DNA of 64,000 nucleotides from Bemisia tabaci. Taxonomy: Eukaryota > Arthropoda > Insecta > Hemiptera > Aleyrodidae. The stretch spans positions 36,262,517-36,326,516 of the forward strand of contig NC_092801.1 of NCBI RefSeq assembly GCF_918797505.1. Direction: 5' to 3'. Position 1 is the stretch's first letter, and the number at the start of each line of letters is the position of its first letter. A program made the position numbers and the translations under genes. The notes under the pieces are model-generated. The model worked only from the letters and a program-made list of their open reading frames with translations, made no database searches and was not told the origin of the DNA. Of the stretch, positions 53,656 through 64,000 are shown piece by piece.

Positions 53656-53884
53656 ATGAAAAAATTGCAAATGTAACCTTAAAATTACAAATTGAAAACA
53701 AATTTACTGTGGAAATTTTGGATATTTCTCTTAAAATGTTTGGACCATATTGTTCGCAATTTAATCAAAACTATCCGAAAATTTCAAGGAAAAATATACG
53801 TCCTTCCTTCAACAACAAATATTTCATCGGGAGAGATGTGGCAATGTCTGAGGGCTGATACAGCGTTTTACCTTAGCACGGTAG
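53656..53884. mobile_element. Family B element, left end lost
   Basis: TTTTGGATATTTCTCTTAAA-type interior, ending GATACAGCGTTTTACCTTAG then CACGGTAG. Confidence 0.65.
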
Positions 53885-54235
53885 TATACGTCTCGCGCGG
53901 TATCTTATCCGAATTTCGATGATTCATAGAGTTTTTGAGGACGGGAAATGAACTTTGCGTGACCCGCAGGGTTTTGATATCCAAGTTTAAACGGGGACTG
54001 ACCCTTCCTTTAAATTATTCAATTATTCGTATGATTGCCGGGCAATACTAACAAAAACTGCATCCTACGAGTGACCCTGCAGAGAATCTATTCCGCTGCT
54101 ACTGCTGCTTTGCCGAATTGAGGAGGTAAAGTCGAGCTTGTGAATTTCAGCATAGTCTATGCACATAGATCGCATTTTGCCACGAGTATTCGAATGTCGC
54201 TAAGATTGTGCAACTTTCTTTACCTTGCAAATATA

Positions 54236-54467
54236 CACTGGAAAAAAAACACATTGGATCTAGAGTCCAGACTCTTAGAAACATCGACAAGAAAAAGTAC
54301 TCTTGATTCAATCAGAATCTAGCTTAAATCAAGAACCAAGCCTCTTAATTTAAGCGGATTTTGTTTTGATTCAAGCAAAAATCCGATTGAATCAAGAGTA
54401 TTTTTTCTTGTCAATGTTTTCAAGAGTCTGGACTCTAGATCCAATGTTTGTGTTTTTTTTTCTAGTG
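54236..54467. mobile_element. Family D fold-back element
   Basis: CACTGGAAAAAAAACACATT and GGATCTAGAGTCCAGACTCT at the left; AGAGTCTGGACTCTAGATCC and TTTTTTTTTCTAGTG at the right. Flanked by TA on both sides (ATATA | TAAAC). Confidence 0.85.
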
Positions 54468-54532
54468 TAAACTGATCATCTAAACAAGTTTTATTTTTAC
54501 TACCAATAAACTATAAATTGGACGTATTTCTA

Positions 54533-54888
54533 CCAAACAGACCTATGTGGAGGTGAGAAATATGGGGTGTGCTCGTCGAAGCTGGATAAGAAGCACTGTA
54601 AAAGTGTGCGTGATTCCTTTTGAAGAATTGGAAAAGCGGGATATTACATTCTATCAAACAGACCTATGTGCCAACTGAATGCGGGATTCATGAGCCACGG
54701 GCATGGCAAGAGAGCGTTGTGGACAGGGCTCATGAGTTAAAGCAGCCCACGAGCGACAACGGCGACGGTTTCTTCGCCGCTGACGTCACTGGCGCTTCAT
54801 TATTCTTATTCACTCTTATGGCCAGAGAACTAACGAGCACACCCCATATTTCTTACTTGCACATAGATCTGTTTGATAGAAATACGTC
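54533..54888. mobile_element. Family K element, long form, TSD AATT
   Basis: GACGTATTTCTACCAAACAG at the left and CTGTTTGATAGAAATACGTC at the right. Flanked by AATT; the related sequence at 37570-37600 shows the uninterrupted site. ATGGGGTGTGCTCGT / ACGAGCACACCCCAT lie inside. Confidence 0.75.
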
Positions 54889-54910
54889 CAATTCAAGGTA
54901 AAATTTAGGG

Positions 54911-55506
54911 ATTATGCGACTCTTCTCGCATGGAACAACTCCCCTTGCGTGATGTTCATTAGCGTCGTAGGATCGTTTATGAAGCGAGAATCTTACCAAA
55001 AACGCATATTTCTTACCCAGATTGTGACTTTAGAGAGTACTCGAGACTATCTTGATGCGCTCAACGTGATTTTTGAGCCATTTCCTGAAAGAAACAACCC
55101 TTAATTTTGCTCTAACAAAAGTTTCCAAAAGGCCAAATACGACTTTTCAACGATTGAAGTTCATGCCGTAATGGACGTACGATGCGTGAAGTATTCTCGA
55201 AATCTTGTAGGCGCTCAAACGCGGTAAACGAGCACTATGTGGTTTATACGCAATGCGTGAAGTATTGTCACACCCTTGTGGGCGCTAATATGCATCTCGC
55301 ACCGACCGCACTGTGTTTCTTTGATCAGTTAAACTTGCGGAATCAGTTTTTCAATTGTTACTTCCGAGAAATAACTTTTTTTCTGCTGAAGTTTGCAACA
55401 CGCCTCTTTTGCTTTGATTTTCCCTAAAATATTTCAGTCCCAGATTAATCCCAGCTATTCCCGGTATTTTCCGGTCCTAGACACCAAAGCACTAAAGGCA
55501 ATCCCC
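54911..55506. other. Gap with I-like and O-like fragments
   Basis: 55060-55130 resembles the family I arm (CAACGTGATTTTTGAGCCAT). GCGTGAAGTATT words near 55173 and 55253 resemble the hairpin of family P. No gene. Confidence 0.35.
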
Positions 55507-55889
55507 TGCGTGCCGATTATTGAAATTGATGGACAAAGCTATAGACAAAGAAGACAAATGAGATATGGAGAGATCCTATCGGTGGAAGCGGGTGGCTGCA
55601 ATGGAAAAAGGAGGTAGGTTATAGACTGAGTGAACGTACTTATGCTAAATGGAACTATGTGCAAGTGGGAAGATGGGGTGTGCTCGTTAGTGCTCGGGCC
55701 ATAAGAATGAACGAGAAATTAAAAGCGCTGGTGACATTAGCAATGAGAACCCTGCTCGACGACGCGCGGCGAGAGTGACGACGACTAGGTCGTCAGTCTT
55801 TAACACATGAGCCCTGTCCACAACGCTCTTGTCAAATGCCCACGTCTCACGAGTTAGCACTCAGTTCTTTTTTATTTAATGTCCAATCG
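55507..55889. mobile_element. Family L left part with K-type insertion
   Basis: GCCGATTATTGAAATTGATG and AGACAAAGCTATAGACAAAG match family L. From about 55640 K-type sequence follows (TATGCTAAATGGAACTATGT, ATGGGGTGTGCTCGT). Confidence 0.6.
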
Positions 55890-56414
55890 CGCTTTTCCAT
55901 TTTCTCAAAAGGAACTTTTGTATCACTTTTACGTTGTTTCTTATCCAGCTCACCACGAGCGCACCCCATCTTACCACTTGCATATAGTTCCTTTTAGCAT
56001 AAATACGACTAAATAACGGCAACCCACGAGGGAGCCGAGTTCTCCCTCAGTCTATAGGAACCACCCATTTTAACCAATAGACCCCCTTTAACCATACCCC
56101 CCATGTCTACTTTTTCTGTAGCTTTGTCTATCAATTTCAATAATCAGCTCGCAGGGCCGATTATCGAAATTGATAGACAAGGCTATAGACAAAGATGACG
56201 TAGGGAGTATGGTTAAAGGGGGTCTATTGGTTAAAATGGGTGGTTCCTATAGACTGAGGGAGAACTCGGCTCCCTCGTGGGTTGCCGTTATTTAGTCGTA
56301 TTTATGCTAAAAGGAACTATATGCAAGTGGTAAGATGGGGTGCGCTCGTGGTGAGCTGGATAAGAAACAACGTAAAAGTGATACAAAAGTTCCTTTTGAG
56401 AAAATGGAAAAGCG
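55890..56414. repeat. Near-perfect ~525-bp palindrome
   Basis: Left arm from CGCTTTTCCATTTTCTCAAA to about 56150, right arm to TTTGAGAAAATGGAAAAGCG, centre near 56152 (AATCAGCTCGCAGGGCCGATT). Arms of about 260 bp differ at only a handful of bases, and include K ends (TATAGTTCCTTTTAGCATAA) and L ends (AGGAACCACCCATTTTAACC). Confidence 0.9.
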
Positions 56415-56920
56415 GTACAGACTAAGGGAGAAAATGATGGACTAACTGTTGGGTTGCTCGTGGGTTGCCGTTAGTTGGTCTATTACCTACTGCCTTTGTC
56501 CATTGCAACCACCAGCTGCCACCAATAGGTTCCCTCCATATCCCTTTTGGGCGCTTCTGGGTACCAGATGCGCCCTTTCCAACCGTTCGACTCCCCCGAT
56601 GTAACATGTACTATACTACATGCCCTTTTGCCTTATGGGTAATGACGCCATTCTGGTACACCCGGGAAAAATTGGATTTTTTTCTGCATCTGGTATTCGT
56701 AAAAGTTTTCGTGAAATGTTTTGCTTTTAAGCATAACAATCTCGCACGGACGTTTTACCTGGTTAAAGTATTTTAGGGCCTCCTTATGCTTTAAATACTT
56801 ATATCCGAGGCAGTACTTTCAGATCGATTTGAAAATATTACGAACAGTCACGTGATCTCTTCATTTTAGTGACGTATTACTGTGCTACTTTGTGATTGGT
56901 TCATTTTCTTGGCGCAGCAT
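56415..56920. other. Family L right part and unique sequence
   Basis: 56415-56550 has L-like TCGTGGGTTGCCGTTAGTTG and CACCAATAGGTTCCC. Unique AT-rich sequence follows with no gene recognised. Confidence 0.4.
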
Positions 56921-57260
56921 CGACACGTCAGCTGTTTGCGGCATTGAGCGGAAGGTTTAAGGTTATGTCATGGACCAAGAGAATGAATAAGGACCCCCAA
57001 CTCCAGTTAGCGGAGACATTAGCGCTGCCTGCGTTCACGCCGTGAATATGGGTCCAGCCAGCGCCGATGTCACCGCCGGCCGGCCGGTCCCTCTCTTCCC
57101 CGCGACCCGCGCTTCCCCTCCCCATTGCTGAACTCCTCTTCACGCGGCCCCGCTCCCCCGCGACCTGCGCGCCCTACCTCGCGGCGTCGCGACGCCGCTG
57201 TCCGCTAGATCGCGTTGACGCACCAGCTTTAGAGGTTCCGCCGCTCTTTCCCGTCGTCTG
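56921..57260. other. GC-rich, CpG-rich block
   Basis: Sharp rise in GC with many CpGs (GCCGGCCGGCCGG at about 57075; CGCGGCGTCGCGACGCC at about 57179). Open frames exist on both strands (57067-57261 plus, 56928-57143 minus) but their composition explains them. Could be a promoter or 5' exon of an unseen gene; no TATA, splice or motif evidence. Confidence 0.3.
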
Positions 57261-57911
57261 ATTTACACTGAATCCTTTATGTTTCCATTCACCATCGACT
57301 TAAATTCATCACAAAATGCTTGTAGAAAGTTTCAGGTCTTCGCGGTCGATCTGAAGTTTTGAAGGGTTAGGGTTTTGCGGTAAAAGAATCCCACTTTAAA
57401 TTCCAGCTTCGTCAGTCTTCGGGTACTTTAAATTCCAGCTTCGTCAGTCTTCGGGTACATAAATTGGTAGTAATATGCTTTGACAAAGAAGCGCCCTTCA
57501 ACGCTTGGGCGTTGGAACTGCTTGTTGTCATCTCTGTCTATAGCCTTGTGCCTTGTCTATGAATTTCGATGATCGGCCTTGGCGACAAAGCTGGCAGCCG
57601 CGTCCCACTCTGATATCTGCGAGTGTATTACAATAATTCCATCAAGTTGTCTCGCGAGCAGTGAAGGATCGATGAAATGAGATGCGGAGCGACTCGATTC
57701 GCGAGTCGAGGGGGGAGGTTATCGGGGTGAGTGACAATGCTCGATTCGTCGTTTTTCGGAGCTCCGCAGACGGGATGAACGGCGCACTTCGCAGCCCTGG
57801 AACCGTCGTAACTAAGCCAAACTCAATCAGGAGAGAAAATTGACGCAGGTTTTCCCACGCTCGTTCCTCGCTTCCTGGCTCGGCCCAAAGTTCTCAGCGA
57901 CTCGAGGAACA
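57261..57911. other. Gap with a short tandem duplication
   Basis: ACTTTAAATTCCAGCTTCGT followed by CAGTCTTCGGGTAC occurs twice in a row at 57389-57459. A family L fragment (CTTTGTCTA-like, ATGAATTTCGATGATCGG) is near 57535-57580. Confidence 0.45.
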
Positions 57912-58163
57912 CTGTCGTGCTAAGGAAGAACGCCGTATGGACATTCGAAAGTTGCCAAATTTCCCCGGATAAAACATGCATTTTTGACGAAATTAATGCA
58001 TATTTTTCCTTGAAATTTTCAGATATTTTAGATTAAATTGTGAACAAAATAGTCTGAAAATTGGAAGAAAAATATTTACGATTTCCCGAGGAAATTCGTA
58101 TTTTATCAGAGGAAATTTGGCAACGCCTGAAGGTTCATACGGCGTTCTTCCTTAGCACGGTAG
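57912..58163. mobile_element. Family B element with 4-bp TSD AACA
   Basis: 252 bp, CTGTCGTGCTAAGGAAGAAC to TTCTTCCTTAGCACGGTAG. AACA on both sides. Confidence 0.9.
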
Positions 58164-58222
58164 AACAGTGGCGGGACGCGAATGTTCGATTATCGATATT
58201 TTCCCCTTTGAGGCTATGCGCA

Positions 58223-58355
58223 CACTGGAAAAAAAAACACATTGGATCTAAAGTCCAATAAACTCTTGAAAACATTGACAAGAAAAAATACTCTTGATTC
58301 AATTGGATTTTTGCTTAAATCAAGAACCAAGCCTCTTAATTTGAGCGGATTTCCG
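58223..58355. mobile_element. Family D left half
   Basis: CACTGGAAAAAAAAACACAT with TTGGATCTAAAGTCCA. The right half is missing. Confidence 0.75.
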
Positions 58356-58550
58356 GATGGAGAGAAATTCGGATTGGAAAGATATGTTTTGTCGGTTCTG
58401 CCATGATAGCGAAGAGAGCAGTAAGTGCGAAAATGAAGTTTTGAGAACACGGGCTCAGAAGCTTCTGACCGGAAAATTTTATTGAAAGGAGCCTCTGTTC
58501 TTTATCAGATTGACACTAATCGTCCGAGAGACTCCTAGAAATTGTTCACA

Positions 58551-58777
58551 CACTGGAAAAAAAACACATTGGATCTAGACTCCAGACTCTTGAAAACATT
58601 GCCAAGAAAAAATATTCTTCATTGAATCGGATTTATGCTTGAATCAAAACGAAATCCGCTTAAATGAAGAGACTTGGTTCTTGATTTCAGCTAGACTCTG
58701 ATTGAATCAAGAGTATTTTTTCTTGTCGATGTTTTTAAGAGTCCGGACTCTAGATCCAATGTGTTTTTTTTCCAGTG
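58551..58777. mobile_element. Family D fold-back element
   Basis: 227 bp, CACTGGAAAAAAAACACATT to ATGTGTTTTTTTTCCAGTG. Confidence 0.85.
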
Positions 58778-59040
58778 CTGAAAACAAATAAAAAACTAAA
58801 AACTCGAAATAAATAAGCTGATTTGACTCATATTGTATCTATTTGGATTTAGTTCGTTAAAACCCTTCTCAGCGGATAGCGGAACAGCTCCTCTCTAATT
58901 AGATTCTCATTCGCTAGGCGCTAGGATACAAATATTCGAGCTCGAAGGATGCCCATATTGCATAGCCGAATAATTTAAGGCGTTTCACATTCATGCCCTC
59001 TCAACTTCACGTACCAAGCGAGGCGGGCAGCGTGCTTCAA

Positions 59041-59241
59041 GATTTCAGACTCTTGAAAACATTGGCAAGAAAAAATACTCTTGATTCAATCGGATTTTTG
59101 CTTGAATCAAAAGGAAATCCGCTCAAATTAAGAGGCTTGGTTCTTGATTTAAGCTAGATCCTGATTGAATCAAGAGTACTTTTTCTTGTTGATGTTTTTA
59201 AGAGTGTGGACTCTAGATCCAATGTGTTTTTTTTTCCGGTG
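59041..59241. mobile_element. Family D element, left end truncated
   Basis: Begins inside at TCAGACTCTTGAAAACATTG and ends ATGTGTTTTTTTTTCCGGTG. Confidence 0.75.
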
Positions 59242-59242
59242 C

Positions 59243-59698
59243 ATGGTGTCTAGTTTTCTTGGCAAAGCTCATTCCCTGATTTTTGCCTGATTTCCCCTGG
59301 TTTTTAGGAGCTAATTCTCTGAGGAAACCGAAGTTTTCTCCCACTTTTTCGGGATTTTTTTGGGGAAAAGAATATAATTTTCCAGAGAATCATATATGGA
59401 TATCGATTTTAATTAATCTTACAGCCATTTCTTTGGCGCACTTTCAAAATTTTAATTAAAAAAATGTTCCTGATGTTGATATTATCTGGTCAATGGAAGG
59501 TTGTACATTATTTTGATGATTTAAAGCTTTATATGCGGCACTCAAGAAGTTAAAATTGCCGAAAGCCGACGGAAATGATCCATGGCTGCTTGGAGAAGAG
59601 ATTCTCCGTTTTTGGAACAGATTCCATGATTTTCCCGGTAAATTTTCATTCCCTGATGAATCCCGGTTTTCCCGGCTTTTAAAAAACTAGACACCATG
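59243..59698. mobile_element. Inverted-repeat element (family T)
   Basis: CATGGTGTCTAGTTTT at the left and AAAACTAGACACCATG at the right. Interior rich in CCCTGATTTT/CCCGG words. The end resembles TAGACACCCTGTAT of 47945 and 48597. A family A core fragment (GAACACCCTGTTTATCGATC) follows at 59698-59775. Confidence 0.65.
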
Positions 59699-59775
59699 AG
59701 CTATGGTAAAGAATTGATCATTTAGGTGATCGTCACGAACACCCTGTTTATCGATCCTTCTCTATAGCTTTCATT

Positions 59776-60253
59776 TTTCATTTTTGTACCATTATACTAC
59801 CAAAAAGAAAAAAATTGATAAATTTGTATCGATTTTTTTAAATCATTTTTTTTTGTCTATATTTTGGGTTTTCCCGCAATATCTCTGACAATAATGTTGA
59901 AGGTAGGAGAAACTTTAGACGATTATTTTTGAAATGTACTTGGCGTGCGTCAATTTTGTGAAATATCACTGCATTTCGGGCGACAAACGTTTATATTTTT
60001 GGCTTGGATATTCATTTTTACATGGACATTTTTCGGCGGGATCGACTTTTTCTAAAAATTCAAAATTGGAAATGAGATGCGTGGGTTTACGTCACAATTC
60101 GTATGAGCTTAAATTACATAGAAGAGGGAGGTTTAAAAATTTAGAGACTAAAAAAAGGCGGTTCTCATTAAAACCGGGGAAAACTTTTTTAAGCGTAAAG
60201 TTAAGTAAGCAAGCTGTTTGCCTAACCAACACAATCTTCACGACTTCCGTATA
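59776..60253. other. Gap with no recognised gene
   Basis: The 135-codon plus frame 59934-60341 has ordinary mixed composition but its C-terminus runs into family B at 60254, so it is at best a disrupted unknown. Confidence 0.3.
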
Positions 60254-60506
60254 CCGCCGTGCTAAGGAAAAACGGCGTATGAAATTTCAGGCGTTGCCAA
60301 ATTTCTTTTATAGAATCACGAATTTTCGAGGAAATTTATAAACATTTTTCTTCCAATTTTTTATATAATTTTGTTCACGATTTCACCTAAAGTTCCAGAA
60401 AATTACAAGGAAAAATATCCGTAGTTTTCCTCAAAAATTAACATTTTACTCAAGGAAATTTAGCAACTCTCGAATGTTCATACGGCGTTTCTCCTTAGCA
60501 CGGCAC
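60254..60506. mobile_element. Family B element
   Basis: CCGCCGTGCTAAGGAAAAAC to TCTCCTTAGCACGGCAC, 253 bp. Flanks TATA/TAAA. Confidence 0.8.
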
Positions 60507-60795
60507 TAAAATCCCCAAAAAACCGGCGCAAAATCATGCGACAGCGCGATGCGCCGCCTCACGGTGGAACTTTCAACGAAAGGGACAGGCGTCGTAGCCT
60601 ACTTACGGGCCGCCGCATTCAATTTTTGAGAAGTCAAGCGGCGGTGCCCTTAACCCCACCCCTCATTCATCAACATTCAGCAGACTTTTTTGATAGGCTC
60701 ATCATCTCAACAAAGCCCGTTTGCACCCTTCCGCGCTCGGGAAGTTCCCGAAACTCAAGGGAACGCAATAAAAGATTCATCAAGTGCCACTCCCT
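60507..60795. other. GC-richer segment, 98-codon frame unassigned
   Basis: Plus frame from 60536 is basic (Arg-rich) and runs into family K. No motif and no Kozak or splice support. Confidence 0.25.
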
Positions 60796-60907
60796 CCAAA
60801 CGGAACTATGTGCATTAAGAAATGAGCCCTGAGACCCATAAGGACATATGCCTAATAGGGCTCATGTTATAATGTCCATAGTTCCGTTCGGTATAGAAAT
60901 ACGTCCG
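60796..60907. mobile_element. Family K short inverted repeat
   Basis: CCAAACGGAACTATGTGCAT at the left and ATAGTTCCGTTCGGTATAG at the right, around ATGAGCCCTGAGACCCATAA. Confidence 0.7.
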
Positions 60908-61284
60908 AGTGACAGGTGTGCCCTCAGCTTCGCTTCCGATCAACTGTTGGCTCAGACACAATAGCTTAAGGCCTCATGTGTATCTTTCAATTTAAATAAA
61001 GATGGAGGAATCAATCGTCCGGCCAAGTTGGTGGCGCGGCTCTCGGGGGTAAACTTTTTACGACGAGGGAAAAAGTTGGAGGCTTGTCAATATTATCTTC
61101 GCGCCGTAACTTCGGAGCCACTCTCGTAACTGGGGCTGCGAAAGCACTTATCGAGATTTCGACACTTTTAAGTTACTCCGCGGATACAGAACCAATGATG
61201 AAATAAAATCGGCTAATATTGAATTTATGGCGAATTTGCGAATGGAATTTTTGGGGAGGGCAACAAATCGACGGTAAAACTATT
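60908..61284. other. Gap with no recognised gene
   Basis: Unique sequence with no repeat ends or coding support. Confidence 0.3.
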
Positions 61285-61495
61285 CTGCCGTGCTGAGGAA
61301 GAACGCCTTATAAACATTCGAGAGTTGCCAAATTGCCGTGGATAAAACATGTATTTTTTAAAACGATTATGCGTATTTTTCCTTGAAATATTTAGAAATT
61401 TTAGACATAATTGCGAACAAAATTGTCTGGAAAAATTGGAGAGAAAAATTCACGATTTTTCTAGTAAATTAAGGTTTCAGGGAAATCTTAATCCC
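61285..61495. mobile_element. Family B element, right end lost
   Basis: CTGCCGTGCTGAGGAAGAAC with CATTCGAGAGTTGCCAAATT. The right terminal repeat is missing. Confidence 0.75.
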
Positions 61496-62158
61496 AAAAA
61501 GGGTATTTGCATCGGTTTTATGATTGTATTAACTATTGAAGAATATTATGAACATGAAAAAACTGAAAGCTGGAAAAATAGACATTAGCTGTTTTCGCAC
61601 AACACGATTCAATGAACAATATGCAGGTGTCTGAAATTTGATTGATTTCTTGTTTAAGTGGAAATCACTGATTGTGAGTGAACTGAACACGAGGATACCT
61701 TTGGTTCGTGAATTGAACAATTATCTGAGAAGATATAACAAAATGATCTAATCTGCTAAAATACACGTGTTTAAATGGGAAATGCCGCCAGATGACGTCA
61801 CTAGGCGATGCATTTTCTCACTTATAAATCAACTTTGATACTATATTTCCCATATCAGAAAAAAATTATAAAAAATACTGCGAAATCAGCTCTTGAAGCA
61901 CTTCCAGATGAAGCAATATAAAATGTGCAAATTGTGCATGCAAATTCTCCATTATGTGCAGCGACGGATCAATTTCCAATAGATTCCAGGATTCAATAGA
62001 TGATCATCTCTCAGTGAGCCCACCATCTTAAAATTTTTGAACCGCGAGCCAAGTTTTTCATTACTGCAAATGGACCTTCTGGCTGTATTAAAGTCGTTTC
62101 CAGAAGACAATACGGTCAACTTACCTCTCAAAAATTACAGCCTGTAATTAAACACCTA
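61496..62158. other. Gap with no recognised gene
   Basis: AT-rich with short frames only. Confidence 0.3.
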
Positions 62159-62400
62159 GGAGGTCTCTGCGTGCGTGTGTGTTTGTCTGCACTGCGCACT
62201 CATAGCGTACTCCATTTGCTCGGATTCGAACCCAAGACCTCCCCATTCACGGCGCCACACTCGACGCTTTTATCAATGGCACAGGCACGCAGGAGGTCTC
62301 TGTTATCTAGATCCTCAAATACAACAGCTTAGAAGTGAGATTCGAACCCGGGACCTTGCGAATAAAACGGTACTGCTCTAGTTGCAAACCCCACCAGGGG
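62159..62400 (-). repeat. tRNA-derived (SINE-type) duplicated segment
   Basis: Two minus-strand B-box-like words: GGTTCGAATCC at 62222-62233 and GGGTTCGAATCTC at 62337-62349, each within a unit starting AGGAGGTCTCTG (about 62158 and 62290). A boxes are not clear, so these are unlikely to be working tRNA genes. Confidence 0.5.
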
Positions 62401-62546
62401 GCTCCCATTGTTGAATCCCGAAATATAAGAGTTTGGCGAGTATGAAGCTCCCAGTACCTCGCTTTTGAAGAGAGGGTGCGCTGACACTTGAATCAGTCGT
62501 TTCCAAAAAGGAACAGGTCCATTTCTCGATGAGTCTTAGCTAGCTT

Positions 62547-62711
62547 CAGTGGCGTGGCGTGAATTGCGATGTATCGATTGTTCTGCCATTTAAACCTGTG
62601 GTATAGAATCGATTATTAAGGTGTTCGCTGCGAAAACCCTGTTTATCGATCCTTTTCCATAGGTTTAAATGGCATGACAATCGATATATCTCAAAGCACG
62701 CCACGCCACTG
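62547..62711. mobile_element. Family A hAT-like MITE, copy 5
   Basis: 165 bp, CAGTGGCGTGGCGTGAATTG to AAAGCACGCCACGCCACTG. Flanked by GCTAGCTT / GTTAGCTT, an 8-bp duplication with one mismatch. Confidence 0.9.
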
Positions 62712-62983
62712 GTTAGCTTATCATTTTATGCACGCCAAGGCTCAAGCAAAAATGGACTTGTTACCTTTTGAACACAACTGATTCACTTTCTTTCGCCCGT
62801 TGCTTTTGTTGTCAAATTTTACTCAAATTAAAAACTTTTTTTTCCAGTTTGGAATTTTAATTTTTAGGATTCAATGTAATTCGTTTTTGGAAGTGGTAAA
62901 ACAAATATTGTAAAGGTATAAATGCAAAGAAGTGAACTAGAAATTAAAAAATATTTTTGTTTTTAGAACAAAATTAATTGAAT

Positions 62984-63232
62984 CGCTGGGTGCAGAAAGG
63001 GCTTTTCTTGGTTGCGATGTTTCAGAATCTCTGTTTACGTTCCATCTACTATAATTAAAGGAAATGCACGGAATTTGTTGAGTTTTTTTACTAAATTATC
63101 TTTCAGGACTTTACAATACTAAAAACTAAAATGTCAGATAATTTGCCCAATAGTTTCCTCTCTAAAATATAAATTAATTAGCAGTGAGGATTGTGAAACG
63201 CATTAACCAAGAAAAGCCCTTTCTGCACCCAA
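62984..63232. mobile_element. Inverted-repeat element (family AB)
   Basis: GGGTGCAGAAAGGGCTTTTC at the left and GAAAAGCCCTTTCTGCACCC at the right, followed inward by TTGGTT / AACCAA. About 249 bp. Confidence 0.75.
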
Positions 63233-63959
63233 TCCAACGGCTCAATTATGTTAAGAATCTATCCATCGATACATCGAAAAAGTGGATCGAAAGAGATTGT
63301 TGAATAAAACATGCCAATTAGATGTCTATTAGCGCATAAAGTGTTGAAAAAGCGGATGTATAAAACATATTCTAAATACATTTTTTCCTACTTTTGGGAA
63401 CTTTATTTTACTGCATGAAATTTTGCAAATTTTGTTCAACTTATCATTTTGACAAAATATTAATGAACTTAATTTTACACGGGTACAAAACATTTTTCCC
63501 GCTGTCGGTTTCACTTAGAAATAACTTGTGAAATTTTCTGAACCAGCCTAGTGAGAGTTACAGACAAAAAACGAAAATTTACTTACATTAATGGTAAAAT
63601 GAATAGAAAACTATGGAATAAAAACTGTATTTGTTACATTTCTTACGAGAACTGCAGTCATTTTTCTTGTACATTTTTTTCATTCGAATTATTTTAAATT
63701 GCCCTCGCAGTCTCACAGAAGATGTCTGTGTGTTTTTACGAGATGAACTATTCCTGAGGATTGCGTCTCTCTCATTCCAGTGCAAATTTTGAGGGAAAAT
63801 TTGCCCCTAGATCGGAGGAAGATGTTACAACCATGCTCAATGACCCCACGGCGAAAAGCAATGAGATCGCGATCGAATACGAACTGTTACACACACACTG
63901 CTGGAAATTGCGCAGGGAACAATCAGATTGATTCGACAGTGAAATGAACGGTTCAGTTT
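63233..63959. other. Gap with no recognised gene
   Basis: AT-rich. Minus-strand frames of 60-72 codons show no motif. Confidence 0.3.
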
Positions 63960-64000
63960 CAGTGGCGAGACGTGAATGATCGATTAACAATTTTTCCCAA
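63960..64000. mobile_element. Family A element cut by the window end
   Basis: CAGTGGCGAGACGTGAATGA then TCGATTAAC matches the left end of family A. The rest lies outside. Confidence 0.7.

Larger units (their letters stand above)
54150..54910. mobile_element. Family AA copy carrying nested D and K
   Basis: Background words TCGAATGTCGCTAAGATTGT, AACTGATCATC and ACCAATAAACTATAAATT match 16600-16740 and 37500-37600. D (54236-54467) and K (54533-54888) interrupt them. Confidence 0.6.

Noticed and set aside
57067..57261. 64-codon Pro/Ser/Arg-rich frame as an exon
   Set aside because: Lies in a CpG-rich block with equal openness on the other strand; no splice pair or homology.
60536..60832. 98-codon Arg-rich frame as a gene
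   Set aside because: No recognised motif, and it ends inside a family K repeat.
62222..62349. Two functional tRNA genes on the minus strand
   Set aside because: Good B boxes only. No convincing A boxes or cloverleaf; a tRNA-derived repeat fits better.

Overview
The window is eukaryotic nuclear DNA, most likely from an insect. It is AT-rich and intron-bearing, with eukaryotic splice signals and very dense short inverted-repeat transposons. The repeat repertoire, above all a ~250-bp element whose ends read CTGCCGTGCTAAGGAAGAAC, reminds me of hemipteran (whitefly-type) genomes. That is an impression from memory and was not checked against any database. There is no operon, bacterial gene, rRNA gene, CRISPR array or intact autonomous transposon.

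Only one gene can be modelled with confidence: a three-exon plus-strand gene at 16030-23935. Exon 1 encodes a signal peptide, exon 2 a compact domain with seven cysteines, and exon 3 an amphipathic helix followed by a proline-rich, lysine-rich tail. All splice junctions are phase 0 with good consensus. It predicts a small secreted or extracellular protein of unknown function. A diverged paralogue of its last exon lies 5 kb upstream (11067-11556) and is broken by frame changes, so this was probably a tandem gene family. Two minus-strand LINE 3' remnants (about 2103-2604 and 48608-48895) are the only recognisable transposon-protein fragments. A GC-rich block at 36450-36634 may be a decayed exon.

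The rest is a graveyard of non-autonomous DNA elements in roughly two dozen families. They are labelled here by letters A-Z and AA-AB, which are names local to this window. Many are fold-back elements (long inverted repeats around a short loop). Several have clear target-site duplications (TSDs): 8 bp for families A (CAGTGGCGTGGCG ends), G (TAGAGTCCC) and M (TAGAGTACC), all hAT-like; 4 bp for family B; 5 bp for one copy of C; TTAA for the element at 16319-17010. Nesting is frequent: C in B, B and G in H, A in I, G in I, D and K in AA, N in M. It gives a relative history of insertions.

Layout. 1-11 kb: hairpins, a tRNA-like segment, a LINE remnant and families I, A, H, B. 11-11.6 kb: broken paralogous exon. 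13-15 kb: element I with nested insertions. 16-24 kb: the gene, its introns full of B, C, R, M, A, F, L and E. 24-31 kb: family P twice, E/F composites and the H/B/G nest. 31-40 kb: low-information DNA with J, W, X, G, H and A. 40-45 kb: nested M/N, a ~125-150-bp minisatellite and a 1.43-kb fold-back with a coding-like GC-rich loop. 45-53 kb: S, D, V, M and C, the second LINE tail and a hairpin carrying a hammerhead-like core. 54-64 kb: nested AA/D/K, a ~520-bp palindrome, B and D clusters, a tRNA-like SINE-type segment and further A copies.
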